Shown here in pieces: positions 46,116 to 56,220 of a stretch of DNA of 64,000 nucleotides. Source of the DNA: Lyngbya aestuarii BL J (GTDB taxonomy: Bacteria; Cyanobacteriota; Cyanobacteriia; Cyanobacteriales; Microcoleaceae); assembly GCF_000478195.2 (NCBI RefSeq), contig NZ_AUZM01000014.1:1-64000 (forward strand). The letters are read 5' to 3'. The stretch's first letter is position 1. Each line of letters begins with the position of its first letter. The position numbers were made by a program, and so were the translations under genes. The notes under the pieces were generated by a model. The model saw only the letters and a program-made list of their open reading frames with translations, searched no databases and had not been told where the DNA came from.

Positions 46116-49100
46116 TTAAGAGTCTTTTTTGTCTTCTTCGGTGGCTGTAAACTCATAGGTGGGTTTGGAGGGGGTGCGTCCTCGGTTGGATTCGTCTGCC
46201 ATCAAGTCCACCTCTAAGTCGCGACCCACTCCGTCTTCACCTGTTTCAACTTTGTGAACGGCAATATCCAAGCATAGAGATTGTAATTCCCGCATCAACA
46301 CTTTAAAGGATTCTGGTGTTCCGGGTCGAGGAATGGCTTTTCCTTTGACAATGGCGTTGAGAGCCTCGTTACGGCCTTGCATATCGTCGGATTTGACGGT
46401 GAGCAATTCCTGTAAGGTGTAAGCAGCACCAAAGGCTTCGAGCGCCCAAACTTCCATTTCTCCAAATCGCTGTCCACCTTGTTGGGCTTTTCCGCCCAGG
46501 GGTTGTTGAGTCACCAGAGAGTAAGGGCCGGTTGAACGGGCGTGAATTTTATCATCGACGAGGTGAACCAGCTTCAGCATATAAGCCACCCCAACGGTTA
46601 CAGGTTGATCAAAGGGTTCTCCTGTACGACCATCGTAGAGCAGAACTTTACCGGGGTTATCGGCGTTAAATAGCCAATCTTTGTTCTGTTTTTCTCGGGC
46701 GAGTTGCAACTCTCCATGAACGGTTTCTCGTGACATTTCCTGTCCGTGCATTTCGTCGAAAGGAATGACTTTGTACCGCGTCTTTAAGTTTTCACCTGCC
46801 CATCCGAGTAAACATTCAAAGATTTGACCGACGTTCATCCGAGAGGGTACACCCAAGGGATTCAACACAATATCCACTGCCCGTCCATCGGGTAAATAAG
46901 GCATATCTTCGACAGGGAGAATCCGCGAAACAATCCCTTTATTTCCATGTCGTCCCGCCATTTTGTCGCCGACTTGGATTTTCCGTTTTTGAGCGACATA
47001 AACCCGGACAACCATATTGGCACCAGGGGGGAGTTCATCGCCTTGTTCGCGAGTAAAGACCCGCACATCGACCACTCGACCTTTTTCGCCGTTGGGAACT
47101 CGCAGGGAGTTATCACGAACATCTCGGGCTTTTTCTCCAAAAATCGCTCGTAGGAGTTTTTCTTCTGGGGGTTGGTCTGATTCTCCTTTGGGGGTGACTT
47201 TTCCCACGAGGATGTCTCCGGCTTCTACCCAGGCCCCAACTCGGATAATCCCATTGGCATCGAGTTGTCGCAAGGAGTCTTCCCCGACGTTGGGAATTTC
47301 GCGGGTAATTTCTTCAGGCCCTAGTTTGGTTTGTCGGGCTTCAATTTCGTATTTCTCAATGTGGATGGAGGTGTAAATATCCTCATAAACCAGACGTTCG
47401 CTAATTAAAATCGCGTCTTCGTAGTTGTAGCCTTCCCACGGCATATAAGTCACAACCACGTTATGCCCTAAAGCCAGTTCTGCCCCTTCTGTTGAAGAAC
47501 CATCTGCCAAGACTTGTCCGACTACCACTTGGTCGCCTTCATAAACGAGGGGACGTTGATTTAAACAGGTGTCTTGGTTAGAACGGTTATATTTCTGTAA
47601 CTCGTACTCGACTTCTTCGCCTTCCGGTGAGGCGACTCGAATTCTTGCCCCATCAACATAGGAGACTTCTCCATCAATTTGTGAAACAATCACCATCCCC
47701 GAATCTCGGGCGGCTTGGGCTTCTAAACCTGTTCCCACGAGGGGGCGTTGGGGTCGCAGCAGGGGTACTGCTTGGCGCTGCATATTAGACCCCATTAATG
47801 CCCGGTTCGCATCGTCGTGTTCGAGGAAGGGAATCAATGAGGTGGCAACGGAAATGATTTGAACGGGGGAAACGGCTACATAGTCTACTTGGTCGGGAGT
47901 CGTTTCGGTGAAGTCCTGACGATAACGGACTGGAATCACTTCCCCTAAAATATTGCCTTCGGCATCTGTGGCGACATCTCCCGGTGCCACTCGCAAATCA
48001 TCTTCTTCATCAGCAGTCATGTACACGGGAGGCCCATCTCGTCGCACCCGGCCGTTTTCGGCTGGATAGTAGGGGGTAGCAATAAACCCGTAGGGATTGA
48101 CTCGCGCATGGGTAGCGAGAGAACCAATTAAACCCGCGTTCGGGCCTTCTGGGGTTTCAATCGGACAAATCCGCCCATAATGGGAGGGGTGAATATCTCG
48201 GACAGCAAACCCAGCTCGTTCTCGGGTCAGACCACCTGGGCCTAGAGCGGACAGACGACGTTTATGGGTCAATTCGGCCAGGGGATTGGTTTGATCCATA
48301 AATTGCGAAAGTTGAGAACTGCCGAAGAATTCTTTAATCGCCGCCACCAGGGGTTTAGGGTTCACTAAAGATGCGGGGGTCAAAGAGTCTGAGTCGCTAA
48401 CGGTCATCCGTTCGCGGATAATTCGTTCTAGACGGTTTAAACCCACTCGGACTTGGTTTTGCAGGAGTTCCCCGACAGAACGCACGCGACGGTTTCCTAA
48501 GTGGTCGATGTCGTCGGTTTCGCCGATGTCGTATTCGAGGTTAATTAGGTAGTCGATCGCGGCTAAAATGTCGGTAGGTGTCAGAACACGGGTAATGTCG
48601 GGAATGGTCAGGCGCAGTTTACGATTGAGTTTATACCGTCCGACTCGACCGAGATCATAGCGTTTGGGATCAAAGAAGCGGTTATTGAGGAGTTGTTCTC
48701 CTCCGGCGACGGTTGGGGGTTCTCCCGGACGAAGTTTGCGGTAGAGTTCCATCAAGGCGTCTTCTTCGCTAAATTCGCCTTCTCGATCTATGGTTTTCTG
48801 GAAGTAGTCGGGGTGGCGCAGGGCGTCGAAGATTTCGTTGTTGGAGAGTCCGAGGGCTTTGAGGAGGACTTGGGCGGAGAGTTTACGGGTTTTATCGATT
48901 CTCACCCACACGAGATCGTTTTTGTCGGTTTCAAATTTTAACCAGGCGCCTCGGTTGGGGATCAGGGATGCGCTGTAGGTTCGGCGTTGGTTTTTATCAA
49001 TTTCTGATTTATAGTAGACACCAGGACTCCGCACGATTTGGTTAACGATGACTCGTTCGGCTCCGTTGATGATAAAGGTTCCGCGTTCGGTCATTAACGG

Positions 49101-49415
49101 CAGATCGCCGATGAAGACTTCTTGTTCTTTGATTTCGCCTGTTTCTTTGTTGATTAAGCGGGTGGGAACGTACATCTGTACGGCGTAGGTACTATCGCGT
49201 CGTTTGGCTTCATCAACGTCGTATTTGGGCTGTTTGAGTCGATAGTTTTGAGCGAGGAAGTGGAGTTCCAGTTTTCCGGTATAGTCGGTGATCGGGGAGA
49301 AGCTTTCGAGTTCTTCAATGAGTCCGCTTTCTAGAAACCACCGAAAACTTGAGCGTTGAATGTCGATCAAGTCGGGGAGTAGGAACATTGATTCTTCGGC
49401 GGTGGTATTCGTCAT
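46116..49415 (-). CDS. rpoB: RNA polymerase beta subunit (RpoB)
   Basis: 1099 residues, a typical length for cyanobacteria, which lack the large E. coli insertions. Visible: [19 protein letters not shown] near the start, the rifampicin-region blocks [20 protein letters not shown] and [36 protein letters not shown], and the C-terminal [20 protein letters not shown]. It is the first gene of the rpoB-rpoC1-rpoC2 run. Confidence 0.98.
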   Translation of the reverse strand: MTNTTAEESMFLLPDLIDIQRSSFRWFLESGLIEELESFSPITDYTGKLELHFLAQNYRLKQPKYDVDEAKRRDSTYAVQMYVPTRLINKETGEIKEQEVFIGDLPLMTERGTFIINGAERVIVNQIVRSPGVYYKSEIDKNQRRTYSASLIPNRGAWLKFETDKNDLVWVRIDKTRKLSAQVLLKALGLSNNEIFDALRHPDYFQKTIDREGEFSEEDALMELYRKLRPGEPPTVAGGEQLLNNRFFDPKRYDLGRVGRYKLNRKLRLTIPDITRVLTPTDILAAIDYLINLEYDIGETDDIDHLGNRRVRSVGELLQNQVRVGLNRLERIIRERMTVSDSDSLTPASLVNPKPLVAAIKEFFGSSQLSQFMDQTNPLAELTHKRRLSALGPGGLTRERAGFAVRDIHPSHYGRICPIETPEGPNAGLIGSLATHARVNPYGFIATPYYPAENGRVRRDGPPVYMTADEEDDLRVAPGDVATDAEGNILGEVIPVRYRQDFTETTPDQVDYVAVSPVQIISVATSLIPFLEHDDANRALMGSNMQRQAVPLLRPQRPLVGTGLEAQAARDSGMVIVSQIDGEVSYVDGARIRVASPEGEEVEYELQKYNRSNQDTCLNQRPLVYEGDQVVVGQVLADGSSTEGAELALGHNVVVTYMPWEGYNYEDAILISERLVYEDIYTSIHIEKYEIEARQTKLGPEEITREIPNVGEDSLRQLDANGIIRVGAWVEAGDILVGKVTPKGESDQPPEEKLLRAIFGEKARDVRDNSLRVPNGEKGRVVDVRVFTREQGDELPPGANMVVRVYVAQKRKIQVGDKMAGRHGNKGIVSRILPVEDMPYLPDGRAVDIVLNPLGVPSRMNVGQIFECLLGWAGENLKTRYKVIPFDEMHGQEMSRETVHGELQLAREKQNKDWLFNADNPGKVLLYDGRTGEPFDQPVTVGVAYMLKLVHLVDDKIHARSTGPYSLVTQQPLGGKAQQGGQRFGEMEVWALEAFGAAYTLQELLTVKSDDMQGRNEALNAIVKGKAIPRPGTPESFKVLMRELQSLCLDIAVHKVETGEDGVGRDLEVDLMADESNRGRTPSKPTYEFTATEEDKKDS

Positions 49416-49763
49416 GAGTTTAGTTTTTGAGTTGCGTGGAATTGGATTTTTGGGGATGGGGTCAGGTGGACGGACTAGATTTTGAACATTGATGGGTACT
49501 GTGTTGAATTTAGGGGAGGTTTGAGCAAGCCTGTCGGTTCTTTTAACAAAAGCATAATTTATTTAAGAGTTAACTCGTTTTCGGATTTTATGAGTTGGGG
49601 ATGGGTTTCCTCTACTTTGGGGCGTGAAAGCTGGGGGTGTTTCCTTGAGGCTGAATTGAATGGGTTCAACAAAAGCCGATTATTCTTTTTTCCTCAAGAG
49701 TTGTTGATTTGGAACGGATAATAGTGAGTCTTGGGGTAAAAAGTCCCCTCTCAAAAATTGGGG
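49416..49763. other. Intergenic region between tatD and rpoB
   Basis: About 350 bp. Frames of 79 and 106 codons on the plus strand are antisense or non-coding by composition. It presumably holds the rpoB promoter or leader; no specific element was recognised. Confidence 0.4.
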
Positions 49764-50576
49764 TTAAACACTCAAGGGTTGTTCTTCTTGGAGTTCGGGT
49801 TGGGGTAAGCCAAATAACCGACAAGCGTTTTCGGTGGTTTGTCGGGCGAGAATCTCGACGGGTATGTCTCGAAGTTGGGCGACTTTTTCAGCGACATAAC
49901 GCACGTAGGCGGGTTCGTTGCGTTTTCCCCGACGAGGAACAGGGGCCAGGAAAGGACAGTCGGTTTCGATCAAAAGGGGTTGACTATCGACTATCCGGGC
50001 TGAGTCTTGAATTTGAGTGGCTTTTTTAAAGGTGACTGTTCCACTAAAGCTGATGTAAAATCCCAGATCGAGAAAGGACTGGGTTTCTGTGGGTGTTCCT
50101 CCCCAACAGTGCATGACACCCTGAACCGGGCCTTGTCGCTCCCAAAAGTTTCGCAAGAGTTGAAGCATCGGTTCGGCTGCATCCCGACAATGGATAATGA
50201 CGGGTTTGTTTAGGTGATAAGCCAGTTCGAGTTGGGCTTCAAACACAAGCAATTGCAAGTCGTAGTTATCGGCTTTATAAAAGTCCAGTCCCATTTCACC
50301 TAAAGCGACGACACGGGAATCGGATTGCGCCAGTTTGAGGATTTGGTCTGGGGTAACGGTTGTCCATTTTTCGGTGTCTAATGGATGCAAACCGACTGAA
50401 AAAAAGAGGTTTTCGACTTGATTTGCGATCGCTTGAATTTCGGTGAATTCGTGTGGATGTACGCAGGAATGGACTAAACGAACAACACCTGAAGCTTTCC
50501 AGCGTTGTTGAATCGCTTCTAAGTCCGATGCGAGAACATCAAAGTTAAGATGAACGTGAGTATCAACGAGCTGCAT
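49764..50576 (-). CDS. tatD: TatD family metal-dependent deoxyribonuclease
   Basis: 270 residues from the ATG at 50576; an upstream in-frame start adds 18 unrelated residues. The TIM-barrel metallohydrolase set is complete: DTHVHLNFD (HxH), [16 protein letters not shown] (Glu), VIIHCRDA (His), GVMHCWGG (His) and LIETDCPFL (Asp). TatD proteins are 3'-5' exonucleases implicated in DNA turnover and repair. Its place between rpsT and rpoB is conserved in cyanobacteria. Confidence 0.93.
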   Translation of the reverse strand: MQLVDTHVHLNFDVLASDLEAIQQRWKASGVVRLVHSCVHPHEFTEIQAIANQVENLFFSVGLHPLDTEKWTTVTPDQILKLAQSDSRVVALGEMGLDFYKADNYDLQLLVFEAQLELAYHLNKPVIIHCRDAAEPMLQLLRNFWERQGPVQGVMHCWGGTPTETQSFLDLGFYISFSGTVTFKKATQIQDSARIVDSQPLLIETDCPFLAPVPRRGKRNEPAYVRYVAEKVAQLRDIPVEILARQTTENACRLFGLPQPELQEEQPLSV

Positions 50577-51069
50577 TATAATTGAGTAGATTCGCGTTTC
50601 GGGAGAGCCTTGGCAGCAATTCAACTGCATTTTAACGTGATGTTGACAGAAGTTGGGTTAGGGCTGTCTGGCATCCCAGGCAAACTTGACAATCGCGTGG
50701 GTGTGATTTTCCTCAAGTGCCGGTTAGTGGGGATCAAGATCAGTAAAGATCGCCAATTTTCTACGCTTTTAGCAAGTGAGGCGTGCTAACCCTCTCCTTT
50801 GTGATCAGATTGGCAGTCGGTCACGGGTTGTTAACTCACTTGCAACTTTTGACTTAATTTAAGGGTCACTTTTATATCTAAATGTTTAGAACTCTAGAAT
50901 ACAATAGAGGAGATTCAGGGCAGAACGCTCTAGGATCGAGTTCTTGAGTCGCTGCGAATGAATCTTTATCAATTGGCAAATGGGAGAAGAGCTAACTCAT
51001 CTCCCTTCCCCTGTTGATCATGACAAATGAGTAATTTTTTCTCTTTTGTCTACAGCCATTTAGGATTCC
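50577..51069. other. Intergenic region between rpsT and tatD
   Basis: About 490 bp without a supported gene. A hairpin is present at 50982-51005 (next entry). The remainder is AT-rich with no recognised element. Confidence 0.4.
50982..51005. repeat. Hairpin downstream of rpsT
   Basis: GGGAGA and TCTCCC enclose GAG/CTC, giving about nine pairs with a short loop. There is no T-run on the minus side, so it may be an RNA-stability or attenuation element rather than a simple terminator. Confidence 0.45.
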
Positions 51070-51387
51070 TTAGGACACTGCGGACTCCTGAGCATTTGGA
51101 TTTGGGAAGTAAGGTTTGAGAGCTTTAGCCAGTCGAGCCTTCTTTCGTGCGCCATTATTGCGATGGAGGACGCGGTGCTTGACCGCTTTGTCTATTTTGC
51201 TGTAAGCGGCTGACATTCTCTGATTGACTTCGTTTAAGTTGTCTGGGTTGGGATCAGATGCGTATTTTTCGACCGCTGCGAAATAATTTTTCATTAACGT
51301 TTTCACGGCGGACTTGTAAAATTTGTTTTGGAGCCGATTGCGTTCGGCAATTTCAATTCGTTTGATGGCAGACTTAATATTAGCCAT
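51070..51387 (-). CDS. rpsT: 30S ribosomal protein S20
   Basis: 105 residues. It starts [20 protein letters not shown] and contains [28 protein letters not shown] and [13 protein letters not shown], the S20 pattern. The C-terminal 15 residues are a slightly longer tail, common in cyanobacteria. It binds 16S rRNA early in assembly. It is first in the rpsT-tatD-rpoB order. Confidence 0.96.
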   Translation of the reverse strand: MANIKSAIKRIEIAERNRLQNKFYKSAVKTLMKNYFAAVEKYASDPNPDNLNEVNQRMSAAYSKIDKAVKHRVLHRNNGARKKARLAKALKPYFPNPNAQESAVS

Positions 51388-51845
51388 AGGTTCGCGTTCT
51401 CACCAAATGCGGGTCTTCAGGACTTCTAGATACACAAGTTACAGAAATACTACTATAACATCTTTTCTGCAAAAATAGTAACCGAAAAAATTGGATTTTT
51501 GGATCAAGCGTGATCCGCTTCGTCGGGTGTCCGAAAATCTTTAAGGGCAGGCCCTCTCACCTGGATCAAGGAAAAAAAAGCAATGGGAAGTGAGCGAAAA
51601 GCTGGAATCTGGGACGGGCAAGGGTAGGATACGTTAAACTATTACAAGAAGTTCGGGAACACCCAACATTCGGAATGGATGAAAGGTGATGGAAAATGCT
51701 GAAATCGAGACAGGTCAAGGCAAAAGGGGGATTTTGAATCTCCGACTCGAAGTGACTCCGATTTTGTACTGTCCACTCCATTTCTGGACTGATTCCCAAT
51801 TCCGTCTTCTAGCCGATAACTCTTGAGGTTGGCACTCCTATCACC
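51388..51845. other. Divergent promoter region between rpsT and hisD
   Basis: About 460 bp. Two minus-strand frames inside are short and overlapping and are not supported. It must contain the promoters of both genes. No operator was recognised. Confidence 0.4.
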
Positions 51846-53180
51846 ATGCTGCGAATTATCACTCAGTGGGTTGAAGCACAATCAGAACTACGACGGATCG
51901 CGAGTCGTACCCATGATGACATGATCCTTCATAAAGAGGCAACGGTGCGGGAAGTGCTGCAAACCGTTAAACGACAAGGTGACAAAGCTCTACTGCACTA
52001 CACCCAAGAATTTGACCACCAAACCTTAACGCCAGAACAGTTGCGTGTCAGTGGTTCAGAGTTGGATGCTGCCTATCAGCAAGTCTCTAAAGAACTTCTC
52101 GATGCGATTCGGTTGGCGGCTAAACAAATCGAGGCCTTTCACCGACAACGGATTCCAAAATCTTGGGTTCAGTTTCAAGAGGATGATGTGGTCTTAGGTA
52201 AACGCTACACTCCGGTTGATCGGGCGGGCTTATATGTTCCCGGAGGCCGAGCAGCTTATCCGAGTACCGTTTTAATGAATGCAATTCCGGCGAAGGTGGC
52301 GAAAGTCCCTCGGATTGTCATAACTACGCCTCCAGGCCCCGAAGGTAAAGTCAATCCAGCCGTGCTGGTGGCCGCACAAGTGGCCGGGGTTCAAGAAATT
52401 TATCGCGTGGGTGGAGCGCAAGCAGTAGCCGCTCTAGCTTACGGTACGGAAACAATCCCAACCGTTGATGTGATCACAGGGCCGGGGAACGTCTATGTCA
52501 CCTTAGCGAAAAAGTTAGTGTATGGAACGGTTGGCATTGACTCCCTCGCCGGGCCATCAGAAGTTTTAGTGATTGCCGATAGTGGGGCAAATCCAGTTTA
52601 TGTGGCGGTGGATCTGTTAGCTCAAGCTGAACATGATCCGATGGCGGCGGCGATCTTACTGACAACAGACTCGGCATTAGCCCGTCAGGTTGTCACGGAA
52701 GTCGAACGTCAACTCACGAATCACCCTCGACGAACCTTAACAGAAAAAGCGATCGCTCATTATGGTTTAGTGGTTGTGGTTGAGTCTTTAGAAGCGGCCG
52801 CTAAACTGTCTAATGAATTTGCTCCAGAGCATTTAGAACTCGAAGTTGCAGATCCTTGGGCAATGGTGGAAAAAATTCGCCATGCGGGGGCTATTTTTCT
52901 GGGCAGTTCAACTCCAGAAGCGGTGGGAGATTATCTCGCAGGCCCGAACCACACTTTACCGACTTCCGGGGCGGCTCGTTATGCTTCGGCTTTGGGGGTG
53001 GAAACATTCCTGAAGCATTCTAGTTTAATCCAATATTCTCCTACGGCTCTCCAAAAAGTTGCTGATGCGGTTAATATTCTGGCGACTGCTGAAGGTTTAC
53101 CCTCTCATGGGGACTCAGTACGTTTGCGAACGGAAACCTCTGACGATCAAGGGAATTTTGATCTTGATGGTCAGTTGTAA
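51846..53180 (+). CDS. hisD: Histidinol dehydrogenase
   Basis: 444 residues. It oxidises L-histidinol to L-histidine in two NAD-dependent steps with zinc. Visible: YTPVDRAGLYVPGGRAAYPS, GGAQAVAALAYGTETIP, DVITGPGNVYVTLAKK, LAGPSEVLVIAD, LLAQAEHDPMA (zinc Gln/His) and NEFAPEHLEL with catalytic Glu-His, then GPNHTLPTSGAAR. Complete and of normal length. No other his gene is adjacent. Confidence 0.97.
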   Translation: MLRIITQWVEAQSELRRIASRTHDDMILHKEATVREVLQTVKRQGDKALLHYTQEFDHQTLTPEQLRVSGSELDAAYQQVSKELLDAIRLAAKQIEAFHRQRIPKSWVQFQEDDVVLGKRYTPVDRAGLYVPGGRAAYPSTVLMNAIPAKVAKVPRIVITTPPGPEGKVNPAVLVAAQVAGVQEIYRVGGAQAVAALAYGTETIPTVDVITGPGNVYVTLAKKLVYGTVGIDSLAGPSEVLVIADSGANPVYVAVDLLAQAEHDPMAAAILLTTDSALARQVVTEVERQLTNHPRRTLTEKAIAHYGLVVVVESLEAAAKLSNEFAPEHLELEVADPWAMVEKIRHAGAIFLGSSTPEAVGDYLAGPNHTLPTSGAARYASALGVETFLKHSSLIQYSPTALQKVADAVNILATAEGLPSHGDSVRLRTETSDDQGNFDLDGQL

Positions 53181-53292
53181 CTGAATATTTGCGGTCAAGT
53201 AATCTCGATATTCGGGGTTTGAGGATCAGATCTTGGTATGATTGGAAGTCACGAACAATCGTAGCTTGTCGTCTGGGAGGATAACTCTATCT

Positions 53293-53712
53293 GTGCTGAA
53301 AACAATATTGGTTGCTGTTGATGGTTCACCATCGACTGAGTTGGTGATTCAGGCTCTAGAACAATTTCAATTACAACCGACCACAAATATTATCTTCTCC
53401 CATGTGATTTCTGCCCAGGAGTCTGATAGCGAAGCCCTCGCCGATCGTCCTCATCCCGACTCAGGAGAATTTCTCCAAGAGCAACTCCGCCTTTATCAAG
53501 ACAAGTTAGATTTTCGGAGTGAACTGGAAATCGTTCATGGTGATCCGGCAGTCGAGATTATTCGCCTGGCAAATATCTACAAAGTAGACTTAATTATTCT
53601 GGGAAGTCGGGGATTGACTGGGTTAAATCGTATTTTACAAGGTTCTGTCAGCGCTCAAGTTGTGGCGGAGGCTCACTGTTCAGTGTTGGTGGTCAAAGAC
53701 AACGGAGATTGA
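53293..53712 (+). CDS. Universal stress protein (UspA family)
   Basis: 139 residues from GTG at 53293, preceded by GGGAGG. A longer frame from 53242 adds 17 unlikely residues. TILVAVDGSPSTELV gives the N-terminal Asp, and the ATP-binding motif G-2x-G-9x-G(S/T) appears in ILGSRGLTGLNRILQGSVS. It is likely an ATP-binding Usp with a role in stress tolerance. Confidence 0.9.
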   Translation: MLKTILVAVDGSPSTELVIQALEQFQLQPTTNIIFSHVISAQESDSEALADRPHPDSGEFLQEQLRLYQDKLDFRSELEIVHGDPAVEIIRLANIYKVDLIILGSRGLTGLNRILQGSVSAQVVAEAHCSVLVVKDNGD

Positions 53713-53739
53713 CAGACTCCCCCGTTAACCGTGACGCAA

Positions 53740-53779
53740 AAACAAAGATTGAAACCCGACTCTAGCAGTTAGGTTTCAA
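53740..53779 (-). terminator. Terminator for prfC
   Basis: TTGAAACC (53749-53756) and GGTTTCAA (53772-53779) pair perfectly. On the minus strand the stem is followed by TCTTTGTTTTTG. It sits between the convergent usp and prfC genes. Confidence 0.6.
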
Positions 53780-53801
53780 CTCCCATCCTGGTGGAGGTTA
53801 A

Positions 53802-55430
53802 CTAGATAGATTCAGGTTCTTGACCCGAAACAACGGGCGCAACACTATTAAGTTGCAACTCTGGGTGATCGCCTTGCACCTGTTGATAATTCCATTCATT
53901 TTTAAATAGCAATACAGGTCGTCCCCAACTATCTTTAACCGTAACGGTATTAAATAACCGTCCAACTTTTTCGAGGGCTTCCCAACCGCCATGCACCCAA
54001 CGCGCCAAACTGTACGGAAGGACATCGAGAAGGGTTTCTACGCCATATTCTTGCTGAAGTCGGAACTGTACCACCTCAAATTGCAGTTGACCGACGGCGG
54101 CTAAAATCGGATCACGTTTAGCATCATCAACAGAATACATAATTTGTATCGCACCTTCTTCCCGTAACTCAGAAACGCCTTTACGGAACTGTTTAAACTT
54201 GGAGGGGTTGGGATTTCTCAGGTAGGCAAAGAGTTCGGGAGAAAAGCAAGGAATCCCTTCGTATTCAAGTTTTTGACCGTTGTAAATGGTATCGCCGATG
54301 GCAAATACACCGGGATTGTTTAAGCCAATCACATCACCGGGATAGGCATCTGCAATCGATTCTCGGTCTTGAGCAAAGAGTTTTTGGGGACGAGACAGAC
54401 GAACGGTTTTGCCTGTACGAGCATGGTTGACGGTCATATCTTTTTCAAATCTTCCGGTACAGACTCGCACAAAGGCAACGCGATCGCGATGTTTCGGGTC
54501 CATATTCGCTTGGAGTTTAAACACAAAGCCTGTAAACTCTGGATACTCGGGGGGAATTTCGCCCTGGGTACTGCGATGAATGCCGGGTTTTAAGCCGTAT
54601 TCCAAAAAAGCTTCGAGAAATAGTTTCACCCCGAAGTTGGTCATGGCACTTCCGAAAAATACGGGGGTCATTTTGCCTTGATGGACTTGTTCGAGGTCTA
54701 GATCTGATCCGACTTCTTCTAAGAGTTCTAAATCTTCTTTGAGTTGGTAGTAGAGGTCTTGGTCTAAGAGGTCTTCAATGCGAGGATCGCCGAGACTAAT
54801 GATGGTTTCTGTGGCTTCACGGCTACCATGATGCGATCGCTGAAAGAGATAGATTTGTTGGGTACGGCGGTCAAATACGCCTTTAAAGGTGTCTCCCATG
54901 CCGATTGGCCAGTTGACGGCGTAGGGTTTGAGTCCGAGTTCTTGTTCGATTTCATCGAGGAGTTCTAAGGGATGGCGTCCCGGTCGATCCATTTTATTGA
55001 TGAAGGTGAAGATGGGAAGACTCCGCATTTTACAGACTTCAAACAGCTTGCGGGTTTGAGGTTCTAACCCTTTAGCCGCATCTTCGAGCATAACCGCGTT
55101 GTCGGCGGCCGCTAAAGTACGATAGGTGTCTTCACTGAAGTCTTGGTGGCCGGGTGTATCGAGAAGGTTGATTTGGTAGTCACTGTACTCAAACTGTAGC
55201 ACGGTGGAGGTGATGGAAATTCCCCGTTGTTGTTCCATTGCCATCCAGTCAGAAGTGGCGTGACGTTGGGATTTACGGACTTTTACAGCGCCTGCTTCGT
55301 GGATAGCGCCTCCGTACAGCAGGAGTTTTTCGGTTAGAGTGGTTTTCCCCGCATCGGGGTGAGAAATAATGGCAAAGTTGCGTCTTCGTTCTACTTCGAG
55401 TTGAAGTTCGGTTTGAGTTTCTGGGGACAT
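53802..55430 (-). CDS. prfC: Peptide chain release factor 3
   Basis: 542 residues. This translational GTPase recycles RF1/RF2 after termination. G motifs: [13 protein letters not shown] (G1), RGISITST (G2), [16 protein letters not shown] (G3), [20 protein letters not shown] begins G4. [17 protein letters not shown] and LPYSLARWV in the C-terminal domain separate it from EF-G. A normal length for RF3. Confidence 0.95.
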   Translation of the reverse strand: MSPETQTELQLEVERRRNFAIISHPDAGKTTLTEKLLLYGGAIHEAGAVKVRKSQRHATSDWMAMEQQRGISITSTVLQFEYSDYQINLLDTPGHQDFSEDTYRTLAAADNAVMLEDAAKGLEPQTRKLFEVCKMRSLPIFTFINKMDRPGRHPLELLDEIEQELGLKPYAVNWPIGMGDTFKGVFDRRTQQIYLFQRSHHGSREATETIISLGDPRIEDLLDQDLYYQLKEDLELLEEVGSDLDLEQVHQGKMTPVFFGSAMTNFGVKLFLEAFLEYGLKPGIHRSTQGEIPPEYPEFTGFVFKLQANMDPKHRDRVAFVRVCTGRFEKDMTVNHARTGKTVRLSRPQKLFAQDRESIADAYPGDVIGLNNPGVFAIGDTIYNGQKLEYEGIPCFSPELFAYLRNPNPSKFKQFRKGVSELREEGAIQIMYSVDDAKRDPILAAVGQLQFEVVQFRLQQEYGVETLLDVLPYSLARWVHGGWEALEKVGRLFNTVTVKDSWGRPVLLFKNEWNYQQVQGDHPELQLNSVAPVVSGQEPESI

Positions 55431-56220
55431 TTCAAAGCCTTGTTGGAAAGGGGAAGAACTATTGATTCGGGTGACTACGGTTCTAAAGCTATAGATTCAG
55501 AGTAACAAAAAATTTAGTTCCTTTTCTTTATAAGTTTAATTAAATTTCACCTTAATATCAAGTCTGTGGTAAGCCGGGATAGGGCGACGAGGGGGTGAAT
55601 CTCCTGAGCAGTTTCACTAAAAATTCACAAGATTACTGGGAATTTCTTGGCAACTTAGGGGTTAATGGCTAATTATTTTGAGAACTGTTGCCGTTTTTCG
55701 ATGTTAGATTGTTCTCGGACTGTGCTTTCTGCTGAATTGGGGTGATCATTTTACTTTTCTGATTTTTTTGACTTTAAGCCGGGTGACGCTCTTTTGATGA
55801 GGGATGTAACTATTTTTGGGTATCACTTAATCTTGAGTTCAAAGGACTATTCTGTTAAAGCTCTGGATGAATTGAGTGTTCAGGGTTAATATAGATCTCA
55901 TCTTAACTCGTAATGTAGAGATTCTTTCCCGAAGGAAATTAGAGAGCTTACCAGAATACCTCTAAGATTAAGTGTTTTTGTTTTATTAAAACTAAAAATA
56001 TTGATATAAGTGATGTAAAACTTATCTATAAATCACTTTTATATTTTTTGTTTAGAGGAAGTTTGAAAATGATTAAAAATTAATTTTTAGGGGGTGATCT
56101 ATTTTAACTTTGAGCTAATATTAGAGATGAAAGTATCAATTTCGTGTTAGATTCACCTATCTATTGTTTAATTACTTTTAAGCTGCTTCGACCCATTCCA
56201 ATCAGATCAATTAGTCTATT
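55431..56220. other. 790-bp intergenic region upstream of the sensor kinase
   Basis: This is the longest gap in the window. It is strongly AT-rich from about 55980 to 56200 and has no open frame of note. It contains the divergent promoters of prfC and the sensor kinase. No confident stem-loop or operator was identified. Confidence 0.4.

Noticed and set aside
49482-50029. Plus-strand frames of 79 and 106 codons between and over rpoB/tatD
   Set aside because: Composition is not protein-like and the second is largely antisense to tatD.
53749-53779. GTTTCAATC-like inverted repeat resembling a CRISPR repeat end
   Set aside because: Single copy with no spacer periodicity. It fits a terminator between convergent usp and prfC genes.
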